Part shown: one piece after another, positions 18,340-25,455 of the stretch
How positions within the stretch are numbered: position 1 is the first letter of the stretch
Layout: the number at the start of each line of letters is the position of its first letter
NCBI RefSeq assembly: GCF_000718025.1
Contig: NZ_JODS01000025.1
Span: forward strand, 62,001-126,000
Direction of reading: 5' to 3'
Source of the DNA: Kitasatospora purpeofusca
Lineage (GTDB): Bacteria; Actinomycetota; Actinomycetes; Streptomycetales; Streptomycetaceae
Length of the DNA: 64,000 bases
Program-made: the position numbers and the translations under genes
Notes under the pieces: generated by a model
What the model was told of the DNA's origin: nothing
Databases searched by the model: none
Seen by the model: only the letters and a program-made list of their open reading frames with translations

Positions 18340-19986
18340 TCAGTCCAGGTAGTCGCGCAGCACCTGGGAACGCGACGGGTGACGCAGCTTGGACATGGTC
18401 TTCGACTCGATCTGGCGGATGCGCTCACGGGTGACCCCGTACACCTTGCCGATCTCGTCGAGCGTCTTCGGCTGACCGTCCGTCAGGCCGAAGCGCATCG
18501 AGACCACGCCCGCCTCGCGCTCGGACAGGGTGTCCAGGACCGAGTGCAGCTGCTCCTGGAGCAGGGTGAAGGAGACCGCGTCGGCCGGGACGACCGCCTC
18601 GGAGTCCTCGATGAGGTCACCGAACTCGCTGTCGCCGTCCTCGCCGAGCGGGGTGTGCAGCGAAATGGGCTCGCGACCGTACTTCTGGACCTCGATGACC
18701 TTCTCGGGGGTCATGTCGAGTTCCTTGGCCAGCTCCTCCGGGGTGGGCTCGCGGCCCAGGTCCTGGAGCATCTGGCGCTGGACGCGGGCCAGCTTGTTGA
18801 TGACCTCGACCATGTGCACCGGGATACGGATGGTGCGGGCCTGGTCGGCCATCGCTCGGGTGATCGCCTGGCGGATCCACCAGGTCGCGTAGGTGGAGAA
18901 CTTGTAGCCCTTGGTGTAGTCGAACTTCTCGACCGCACGGATCAGACCGAGGTTGCCTTCCTGGATGAGGTCCAGGAAGAGCATGCCGCGACCGGTGTAG
19001 CGCTTGGCCAGCGAGACCACCAGGCGGAGGTTGGCCTCCAGCAGGTGGTTCTTGGCCCGGCGGCCGTCCTCGGCGATGATCTCCAGCTCGCGCTTGAGCT
19101 TGGGGGCGAGCTTGTCGGCGGCCGAGAGCTTGTCCTCGGCGAACAGGCCGGCCTCGATCCGCTTGGCGAGCTCGACCTCCTGCTCGGCGTTGAGCAGCGG
19201 GACCTTGCCGATCTGCTTCAGGTAGTCCTTGACCGGGTCGGCGGTGGCACCGGCGACGGCGACCTGCTGGGCCGGGGCGTCGTCCTCGTCGTCGTCGGAG
19301 AGGACGAAGCCCTCCGACTCCTCCTCCGGGGCGTCGCCCTCGGCGGCGGGCTTGTCGCCGGGCAGGGCCACGTCCTCGAGGATCTCCTCCTCGCCGAGGA
19401 CCTCCTCCTCGCCGCCCTTGCCCGCGGCCTTGGCGGTGGTGGTCTTCTTGGCGGCGGCCTTCTTGGCCGGCGCGGCGGTCTTCTTGGCGACGGCCTTCTT
19501 GGCCACGGCCTTCTTGGCGACGGCCGCCTTCACCTCGGTGCCGACGGTCGCCCCCTCGACGGTGATCTCGGCGGAGACGGTGCTGACCGGCGCGGCGGCG
19601 GCCGCGACAGTGGGCGTGGAGACGGGCGCGCCGGGCGCGATGCGCACGGGCGGCTTGGTCGGGGCCGACGGAGCGGCCGGGTTCCGGGTGGTGACCGCCT
19701 TGGTCGCGGTGCGCTTGGCGGGGCTCTTGGCAGCAACGCTCTTGCGCTTGGCGCCGGCCGGTTCGGCCGCGCTGACCATGAGGTCCACCCCCTCCTCAAT
19801 CAGAACCTGGTTGAGGCTGCGCATGACGTTCTTCCACTTGGTGACCGGGATCTGGTCCGCCTCGAACGCCTGGCGTACGTCGTCACCGGCGATCTGCCCC
19901 TGGGCCTTGCCCCGCTCGATGAGCGCCAGCAGAGCCGCGGACTCGGCGATCTCGGGGGGAAGCGAACGGGATGTGCTGGCCGACAC
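18340..19986 (-). CDS. hrdB: Principal RNA polymerase sigma factor HrdB (RpoD/SigA)
   Basis: A 548-residue housekeeping sigma factor. The N-terminus (VSASTSRSLPPEIAESAALL) is region 1.1, followed by a 150-residue Lys/Ala-rich and then acidic linker containing three AVAKK repeats. Region 1.2 starts at DPVKDYLKQIGKVPLL; region 2 contains EGNLGLIRAVEKFDYTKGYK and FSTYATWWIRQAITRAMADQ (-10 recognition); region 3 and region 4 end with VTRERIRQIESKTMSKLRHP (-35 recognition). The GTG start with GAGAGG upstream gives the known HrdB N-terminus. Streptomycete HrdB is near 510 residues; the excess lies in the low-complexity linker. Confidence 0.97.
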   Translation of the reverse strand: MSASTSRSLPPEIAESAALLALIERGKAQGQIAGDDVRQAFEADQIPVTKWKNVMRSLNQVLIEEGVDLMVSAAEPAGAKRKSVAAKSPAKRTATKAVTTRNPAAPSAPTKPPVRIAPGAPVSTPTVAAAAAPVSTVSAEITVEGATVGTEVKAAVAKKAVAKKAVAKKTAAPAKKAAAKKTTTAKAAGKGGEEEVLGEEEILEDVALPGDKPAAEGDAPEEESEGFVLSDDDEDDAPAQQVAVAGATADPVKDYLKQIGKVPLLNAEQEVELAKRIEAGLFAEDKLSAADKLAPKLKRELEIIAEDGRRAKNHLLEANLRLVVSLAKRYTGRGMLFLDLIQEGNLGLIRAVEKFDYTKGYKFSTYATWWIRQAITRAMADQARTIRIPVHMVEVINKLARVQRQMLQDLGREPTPEELAKELDMTPEKVIEVQKYGREPISLHTPLGEDGDSEFGDLIEDSEAVVPADAVSFTLLQEQLHSVLDTLSEREAGVVSMRFGLTDGQPKTLDEIGKVYGVTRERIRQIESKTMSKLRHPSRSQVLRDYLD

Positions 19987-20647
19987 GAACAACCTCTCGG
20001 ACGATGAGTGGACTCGAACCCGTACCGGCCGCCCGAGCGGGCGGGGAAGGAGATCGCGCGTCGGGCACGCGGTGTCGATTCCGACCGACTCGGGTTTGAG
20101 GTCTGGGTTTGCAGGACGGCAGCAGCGCCGCGGACCAACACAGCATTCTGACACGTTGGGTTATTCCGGAGCTGCTCCCGCTCAGGAGACATCGCTGCTG
20201 CTCGTCAAGTGTTACGCATGGCCTTCGTGTCGCGGGTCACACCGGTGGGCGGCCGCGGCCCGGGGCCGACCTCCATCATCCCCCACCCGCGACCGAACCA
20301 TTCACCATGGACACGCCATTCCACTGTCCGGCGGGTGCGGGCCTGCTCCGAATCGCCGTCGAACCCGCCGTCGAACAACCGTCGAACCACCGCCGGGGTG
20401 CCGCTTCCGCCCCCTCCGTCCCCACGTTCGCCCTCGGCTTCCGCCGCCCCCTCCGCCCCTCCGTTCCCGCGCGGCCCCGGATGTACGGAGACCCCCCGGC
20501 CGCACCGTGGCGGCAGCCGGGGGGCCGGGGGTCGCGAGGGGGACTTCGGGAGGCCGCGGAGGAATCGCGGATGTCGGACCACGACGGGGCGGGTCGGGGA
20601 GCAGGTCGCGGGGCGGGGCGGCGGTGTCGGGTCGCCGAACGGTCCGC
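19987..20647. other. Intergenic region upstream of hrdB
   Basis: This 661-base spacer contains the hrdB promoter region and the whiH 3' end. On the minus strand a TTGACG hexamer lies at 20203-20208 and a GGAATAA at 20161-20167, but no confident spacing to a -10 element could be read. A terminator-like hairpin follows whiH. No gene is seen. Confidence 0.5.
20492..20524 (-). terminator. Hairpin downstream of whiH
   Basis: CCCCCCGGC (20492-20500) pairs with GCCGGGGGG (20516-20524) around a 15-base loop, about 120 bases beyond the whiH stop. It could end the whiH transcript before hrdB. Confidence 0.55.
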
Positions 20648-21526
20648 TCAGTGCTCCCGGGGCGCCGGGACGGACGGCTCGATCTCGGGGTGGACGGTGA
20701 GCAGCGCCCGCATGGTGTTCTCGGCGGCACTGCCGTCGCCGGAGCCGAGCGCCTCCACCAGCCGGGCGTGCATCCCGACCGAGGCCTCCGAGGGCCGCTC
20801 GCAGGCGGTGGCCGGCCCGCCGGACACCTGGAGCGCGCAGGCGACGATCCCGGAGAGGTGCTCCAGCATCCGGTTCCCGGCCAGCTGCAGGATGAGCACG
20901 TGCAGCTCGGCGTCGGCCCGGGCGTAGGTGGCGAGGTCCGCCTGGGCGCAGGCGTGGCCCAGGATCTCGATCAGCTCGGCCAGCCGCTGCTGGACGTCCT
21001 CCCGGCCGTGGCCGGAGGCCAGCCGGGAGGCCAGCGGCTCGATCGCCCAGCGCAGCTCGAACAGCTCCCGGCGCTGCTCGTCGCGCTGCGGGCCGAAGGC
21101 GCGCCACTCGATGATGTCCGGGTCCAGGAGGTTCCAGTCGCTGACCGGGCGGACCCGGGTGCCGACGTTGGGGCGGGCGCTGACCAGGCCCTTGGCCTCC
21201 AGCACGCGCAGCGACTCGCGGACGACGGTGCGGGAGACCTCGAACCGCTGGCCGATCTCCTCCGGGACGAGCGGCCGGTCGGCGCCGAGGTCGCCGGAGA
21301 CGATCATCTGGCCCAGCTGCTGGACGAGCTGGCCGTGCAGGCCTCGGCCCCGGCTGCTGGTGGTCTTGCGGCCGACCCGGGCGAGGTCCGACTCGGCGCC
21401 CTCCCAGCGGGGCGCCGGCGGGATGGGCCGGTCGGCGTAGGAGTAGCGGTCCAGGTCGGCCGAACCGGGGATGGCCCCATCGGCGGAACGGGCGGAGGTC
21501 ATGGTGGGGTGCGCAAGGGTACTCAC
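20648..21526 (-). CDS. whiH: Sporulation regulator WhiH (GntR/FadR family)
   Basis: A 292-residue transcription factor for sporulation-septation in aerial hyphae. An N-terminal extension of about 60 residues precedes a GntR winged helix: GRGLHGQLVQQLGQMIVSGD, RPLVPEEIGQRFEVSRTVVR, ESLRVLEAKGLVSARPNVGT. The C-terminal FCD domain spans about 130-270, with the Arg/Asp/His residues that in relatives bind metal and a carboxylate ligand. Identification rests on the near-complete helix-turn-helix and on the position next to hrdB, where whiH lies in Streptomyces. The GTG start has AAAGGAG unusually close (two bases); an in-frame ATG (MTSARS) lies eight codons in. Confidence 0.9.
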   Translation of the reverse strand: MSTLAHPTMTSARSADGAIPGSADLDRYSYADRPIPPAPRWEGAESDLARVGRKTTSSRGRGLHGQLVQQLGQMIVSGDLGADRPLVPEEIGQRFEVSRTVVRESLRVLEAKGLVSARPNVGTRVRPVSDWNLLDPDIIEWRAFGPQRDEQRRELFELRWAIEPLASRLASGHGREDVQQRLAELIEILGHACAQADLATYARADAELHVLILQLAGNRMLEHLSGIVACALQVSGGPATACERPSEASVGMHARLVEALGSGDGSAAENTMRALLTVHPEIEPSVPAPREH

Positions 21527-21689
21527 AGCTCCTTTGTCGGCGATCGGCGGGCACAGCTTGAGAATTCTCGTGAAAAGCACACGAAAGGGTGATCGCCCGT
21601 GACTGGATAATTGACTTCTTATCAGGGTGAACCACTCATTACGGTCACCCTTGGTCGATCTTGGCGAACCGCCCCGGCGTGCCGCGGAC
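21527..21689 (-). promoter_or_regulatory. whiH upstream region with two inverted repeats
   Basis: This AT-richer spacer contains GAGAATTCTC (21560-21569, perfect 10-bp palindrome) and GATAA-N8-TTATC (21606-21623). Either could be an operator; WhiH is known to affect its own expression, but its site is not established here. In Streptomyces whiH depends on the sporulation sigma factor WhiG. I could not find a convincing TAAA-N15-GCCGATAA. Confidence 0.4.
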
Positions 21690-22613
21690 TCAGAGCGCCC
21701 GGCGCCGGGCCTGCACCACCAGGGTGACCAGCAGCAACACCAGCACCGGCGCCACCGCGGCGGCCAGCAGCGCCGGATCGGTCAGGGCCGGAGCCGCCGA
21801 CAGAACTCCGCCGCCCGCAACCCGGCCGTCCCCGCCGTACACCCATCCGTACGCCCACTCGATCCCCGACGGGAACGGCAGCAGTTCCGCCGCCCGGGCC
21901 GGCCAGGGCGTCCCGCTCTGCCGGAGCACCAGCGCCACCGCGGACTCCAGCAGCGGCGGCAGCGCGCAGAGCAGCAGCACTCCGGCGGTGGCGCTCCGGG
22001 TCAGCGCGGCGGTCAGCACCCCGGTCCAGCCCGCCACGACCACCAGCAGTACGAAGGCCAGCAGCGCCGCCGGCGCCCCCTGGCCGGCCACCAGGGCCAG
22101 CGGCGCCGCCACCGGCGGCAGCACGTCGACGAGCCCGCCGGGACCCGACTGGGCCAGCGCCTCCGCGACCCGGGCGGACAGCGCGGCCGGGTCGGACCAG
22201 GCCGCCACCGTCACCCCGGCGGGCAGGGCGAAGTGCACGGTCACCGCGTCGATCAGCAGCGTGACCAGGGCGAGCAGCGCCGCGAGGGCGCCGGTCACCG
22301 CCAGTTTGGCCGTCAGCAGCCGGACCCGGCGCGGGTAGGACACCTGCGAGGCCGCCAGCCCCCGGTGCCGCACCTCGTGGCCGTACGCCAGCGCGCCCAG
22401 GACTCCGGCACCCAGCGCCGCGAACGGCAGCGGCACCAGCGGCACCGCCGCCGTCAGCAGCCGCACCGCGGCCGCGCCGCCGAGGGTCCGGTCCCCCACC
22501 TGGCCCGCCAGCACACCGGCGACCACCGCGTCGCAGACCACCACGAGCCCGAGCAGCAGCCAGGTCGATCGCAGGCCGCGCACCCGGCGCAGCTCATAAG
22601 CCAGAACTCGCAC
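21690..22613 (-). CDS. ABC transporter permease
   Basis: A 307-residue integral membrane protein with about six hydrophobic helices (residues 17-37, 55-75, 105-130, 165-185, 195-215, 280-300), in the style of ABC-2-type exporters. It starts at GTG three bases after the ATPase stop and ends with a short RARRRAL tail. Together with the ATPase it forms a predicted exporter or a permease-type sensor of unknown substrate. This pair beside whiH is conserved in Streptomyces from memory; a link to sporulation is inference. Confidence 0.82.
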   Translation of the reverse strand: MRVLAYELRRVRGLRSTWLLLGLVVVCDAVVAGVLAGQVGDRTLGGAAAVRLLTAAVPLVPLPFAALGAGVLGALAYGHEVRHRGLAASQVSYPRRVRLLTAKLAVTGALAALLALVTLLIDAVTVHFALPAGVTVAAWSDPAALSARVAEALAQSGPGGLVDVLPPVAAPLALVAGQGAPAALLAFVLLVVVAGWTGVLTAALTRSATAGVLLLCALPPLLESAVALVLRQSGTPWPARAAELLPFPSGIEWAYGWVYGGDGRVAGGGVLSAAPALTDPALLAAAVAPVLVLLLVTLVVQARRRAL

Positions 22614-22616
22614 GGT

Positions 22617-24260
22617 TCACTCGCTCCGAAGGTCAGAGGTGACGGGGACGACGGGCCCGGCCGGGGCCGCGCCCGGTGAGGCCGACCGATGGGGCACGGG
22701 CCGGTCGGGCGCGGGCCGGTCGGCCCGGTCGGGCTGCGGGCGGGTGACGCGGCCCAGGCGGACGGTGTCGTCGCCCAGCAGTCCGTCGGCCGCCTCCCCC
22801 GGGCGCTCGTGGGCCTCGGCCTTCGACGCGGCCGCCGGGGCCTGTGCCGAGCGCGCCAGGCCGGTCAGTCCGTCCCGGAAGAGCCGGTCCACCGCGACGA
22901 CCGGGGAGGTCTCGTCCTCCCGCCGCCCGCCGCCGCGGCGCCCGGGCCACGCGGTACCGGCGGCTTCGCCCGGTCCCCCGACCGCCTCGACCGCCTCGGC
23001 CGCTTCGACCGCGCGCCGGGTGACGGCCCGGGCGCCGCGGCGGGGCCCCGGCGCGGCGGACGCGACCGGCGCGGTCAAGGCCGACGAGCCGCCGGCCGGG
23101 GGCGGCGCGACCGGCAGGGCGAGGGTGGGTGCGGGCTCCGCGTCCCGGGCTGCGGCGGCCAGCGCCCGGGGCCGCGCCACCGGCATCGCCACCGTCCGGT
23201 CGTGCTGTCCGACCTGTCCGGCCCGTTCCGCCCGTTCCGCCCGTTCGGCCCGTTCGGCCTGTTCGGCCTGTTCGGTCGTCGCCGCCCTGGCGTCCTCCGG
23301 CACCGGCGCGGCTGCGGCTTCCGGCGTCCGGGGGCGGCCCGGACCGCTCGCGACCACCCGCAGGTCCGCCCGGGGAGCCGGCCGCTCGACCACCCGGTCG
23401 GCGAGTTCGTGCAACAGGATGCCGTGGCGGTAGGCGAGTTCGCCGATCTCGGTCCGGCCGACGCCGGACACCGCGAGTTCGGTCCCGCCGTCCCGCCGGA
23501 CCTGCGCGCCCTGACCGGCCAGCAGATCGGCGAGCCGGGCCATCTGGGGCCCCCGCACCGCGACCTCCGGGCTGAGCCGGGTGCGCCGGAACTCCGTCAC
23601 CGACTCGTCCGCCGCCATCCGTCCCCGGTCCAGGGTCACCACCCGGTCGGCGAGCTGCGAGGCCTCCTGCGGGGTGCGGGTGGTGACCAGGACCGTCCCC
23701 CCGTCCGCGGCGAAGGACCGCAGGAAGGCGTGGAACCACTCCACGTTGCGCGGCGAGAGGCCTTCGGTGGGCGCGTCCAGGAGAAGCGTGCCGGGCTCTC
23801 CGAGCAGGGCGGCCGCCAGGGCGAGCCGCCGGTGCATGCCCGGCGAGTAGGCGCGCAGGCGCTGCTCGGCGACGGCCGCGAGCCTGGTCCGCTCCAGGAG
23901 TTCGTCCGCCCGCCGGGCGGGCACGCCGACCGCGGCGGCCAGCATCCTGAGGTGCCCCCGGGCCTTCCGGCCGGGGTGCCCGGCGAGGTCGGCCGCCCCG
24001 GGGGCGTCGACCGGTCCGGACAGGAGCACACCGACCTCGCGCTCCGGCCGACGCAGCCGCCGGTAGGTGCGGCCGGCGAAGAGGGTGACGCCCCGGCCCC
24101 GTTCGAGTTCCAGCATCAGCCGCAGCGCGGTCGACTTGCCCGCTCCCTCGGGTCCCAGCAGGGCCGTCACCGCGCCCGGGCGGGCCTCGAAGGTCAGATC
24201 CAGCAGCACCGGGGGGCCTCCCCCTCGGTGAACCTTGGTCAGTCCGGTGATCTGGATCAT
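22617..24260 (-). CDS. ABC transporter ATP-binding protein with long low-complexity C-terminus
   Basis: A 547-residue protein. Residues 1-215 are an ABC ATPase: Walker A GPEGAGKST near 37-45, signature YSPGMHRRLALAAALL near 140, Walker B GTLLLDAPTEGL near 158. Two features are non-canonical: the signature is SPGM rather than SGGQ, and the residue after the Walker B aspartate is Ala instead of the catalytic Glu. Residues 300-547 are Ala/Pro/Arg-rich and contain (AER)n repeats. It is first gene of an operon with the permease. ATP hydrolysis may be weak, so it could act as a sensor or need a partner subunit. Confidence 0.85.
   Translation of the reverse strand: MIQITGLTKVHRGGGPPVLLDLTFEARPGAVTALLGPEGAGKSTALRLMLELERGRGVTLFAGRTYRRLRRPEREVGVLLSGPVDAPGAADLAGHPGRKARGHLRMLAAAVGVPARRADELLERTRLAAVAEQRLRAYSPGMHRRLALAAALLGEPGTLLLDAPTEGLSPRNVEWFHAFLRSFAADGGTVLVTTRTPQEASQLADRVVTLDRGRMAADESVTEFRRTRLSPEVAVRGPQMARLADLLAGQGAQVRRDGGTELAVSGVGRTEIGELAYRHGILLHELADRVVERPAPRADLRVVASGPGRPRTPEAAAAPVPEDARAATTEQAEQAERAERAERAERAGQVGQHDRTVAMPVARPRALAAAARDAEPAPTLALPVAPPPAGGSSALTAPVASAAPGPRRGARAVTRRAVEAAEAVEAVGGPGEAAGTAWPGRRGGGRREDETSPVVAVDRLFRDGLTGLARSAQAPAAASKAEAHERPGEAADGLLGDDTVRLGRVTRPQPDRADRPAPDRPVPHRSASPGAAPAGPVVPVTSDLRSE
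23213..23275. repeat. Seven tandem 9-bp units inside the ABC ATPase gene
   Basis: Seven in-frame variants of CCCGTTCGG/CCTGTTCGG encode the Glu-Arg-Ala repeats of the ATPase tail. Such a run can vary in copy number by slippage without frameshift. Confidence 0.85.
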
Positions 24261-24512
24261 CGCTGGCTGCTCCCATGCCCTCGGCCGACCTGGTCCGCGG
24301 CGCGCCGGGTCGCACCCGCACGGTTCCGCGCCAGCACATTAGGGGCCCGCGGTGGAGATTCCGGGCATTACGGGAGCGCCACGGGCCGACCGCCCGCACA
24401 CCTCACCCGATCAGGGGAAAATCCGATCCTGCGACCGAGACGCGCGGTCCGGCGCCGGGGCCGGGTACGGCCCCGGCGGGGAGCCCGGCCGGACCGGTGA
24501 CGACCGGGCGGC

Positions 24513-25283
24513 TCAGGACTCCGGGCGCAGCATCGGCGGGTTGAGCACATTGGCCCCGCCGGAGGTGAACAGCTGGGCCGGGCGCCCGCCCTGACGGGTC
24601 GTCGTGCCACCGGAGGGCAGCAGGAAGCCGGGGGTGCCGGTGACCTTGCGGTGGAAGTTCCGCGGGTCGAGCACCACGCCCCACACCGCCTCGTAGACGC
24701 GGCGCAGCTCGCCGACGGTGAACTCGGTCGCGCAGAACGCCGTGGCCAGCGAGGAGTACTCGATCTTGGAGCGGGCGCGCTCCACGCCGTCCGCCAGGAT
24801 CAGCCCGTGGTCGAAGGCGAGCGGGACACCGTCGGCCCGGTCCGGGCCGAGGAGTTCGGTGACCGGGGCCCACCGGGCGCCGCTCGCGTCGCCGCCCGCG
24901 CGCGGGGTCGGCAGGTCGGGCGCGAGCACCAGGTAGGCGACGCTGACCACCCGCATCCGAGGGTCGCGCTGGGGGTGGCCGTAGGTGGCGAGCTGTTCCA
25001 GGTGGGCACCGGCGGCACCGGGCCCGGCCGCGTCGTGCCCGGGGGCGGAGGGGGCCCGCAGGCCGGTCTCCTCGGCCAGCTCCCGCGAGGCCGCCTCGGC
25101 GAGGCCCTCGTCGGGGCGGACGAAGCCGCCCGGGAGCGCCCAGTAGCCCTGGTAGGGCGGCTCGCCCCGGCGGACCAGCAGGGCACAGAGCGCGTGCTCG
25201 CGCACCGTCAGCACGACCAGGTCGACCGTGACTGCGAACGGGGGGAAGGCCGACGGGTCATAACGCGACATGGCGACGATCAT
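24513..25283 (-). CDS. Nudix-domain transcriptional regulator (NrtR-like)
   Basis: A 256-residue protein with an N-terminal Nudix fold and a C-terminal winged helix, the NrtR architecture that senses ADP-ribose-type nucleotides and controls NAD-related genes. The Nudix region reads GFVRPDEGLAEAASRELAEETGL, a nearly canonical box (Gx5Ex7REUxEExGU) with the RELAEETGL core kept, so hydrolase activity is possible. The C-terminal part (FCATEFTVGELRRVYEAVWG, NFHRKVTGTPGFL) is the DNA-binding domain. The ATG at 25281-25283 is chosen because GAGAGA precedes it; MSRYDP four codons on is an alternative. Half-sites over the start suggest autoregulation. Confidence 0.85.
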   Translation of the reverse strand: MIVAMSRYDPSAFPPFAVTVDLVVLTVREHALCALLVRRGEPPYQGYWALPGGFVRPDEGLAEAASRELAEETGLRAPSAPGHDAAGPGAAGAHLEQLATYGHPQRDPRMRVVSVAYLVLAPDLPTPRAGGDASGARWAPVTELLGPDRADGVPLAFDHGLILADGVERARSKIEYSSLATAFCATEFTVGELRRVYEAVWGVVLDPRNFHRKVTGTPGFLLPSGGTTTRQGGRPAQLFTSGGANVLNPPMLRPES

Positions 25284-25300
25284 AGTCGTCTCTCTGACGA
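25275..25300. promoter_or_regulatory. Three alternating half-sites over the NrtR-like start
   Basis: On the plus strand: GACGA (25275), TCGTC (25286), GACGA (25296), giving two overlapping inverted repeats, GACGA-N6-TCGTC and TCGTC-N5-GACGA. They cover the start codon and ribosome-binding site of the Nudix regulator. Autorepression by that regulator is the simplest reading. Confidence 0.5.
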
Positions 25301-25455
25301 TAAGCACAGGCCCGCGTACGGACCGTGCTGCGACCCACCTACCGACCGTCGCGGACGCCCCCGACCGACCGCCGCGCCCGGTCCGGCGCGGTGCGGTGCG
25401 CTCCGGGCCGCGGGCGGGCGGCGGCGGTGACCGTGATGGTGACGGTGGGGTGCCG

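Noticed and set aside
19996..20035. tRNA-like T-loop (GGGTTCGAGTCCA on the minus strand) in the hrdB leader
   Set aside because: The flanking 5-base arms do not pair and there is no acceptor, D or anticodon arm around it; it is the hrdB 5' leader.
20120..20170. SigR-type promoter (GGAAT ... GTT) upstream of hrdB
   Set aside because: GGAAT is present but the GTT lies 23 bases downstream rather than about 18, so it is not convincing.
21600..21660. Possible WhiG-type promoter for whiH (TAAT ... CCTGATAA on the minus strand)
   Set aside because: The spacing between the two elements is about 11 bases rather than the expected 15-16, and at the correct distance the -35 element does not match.
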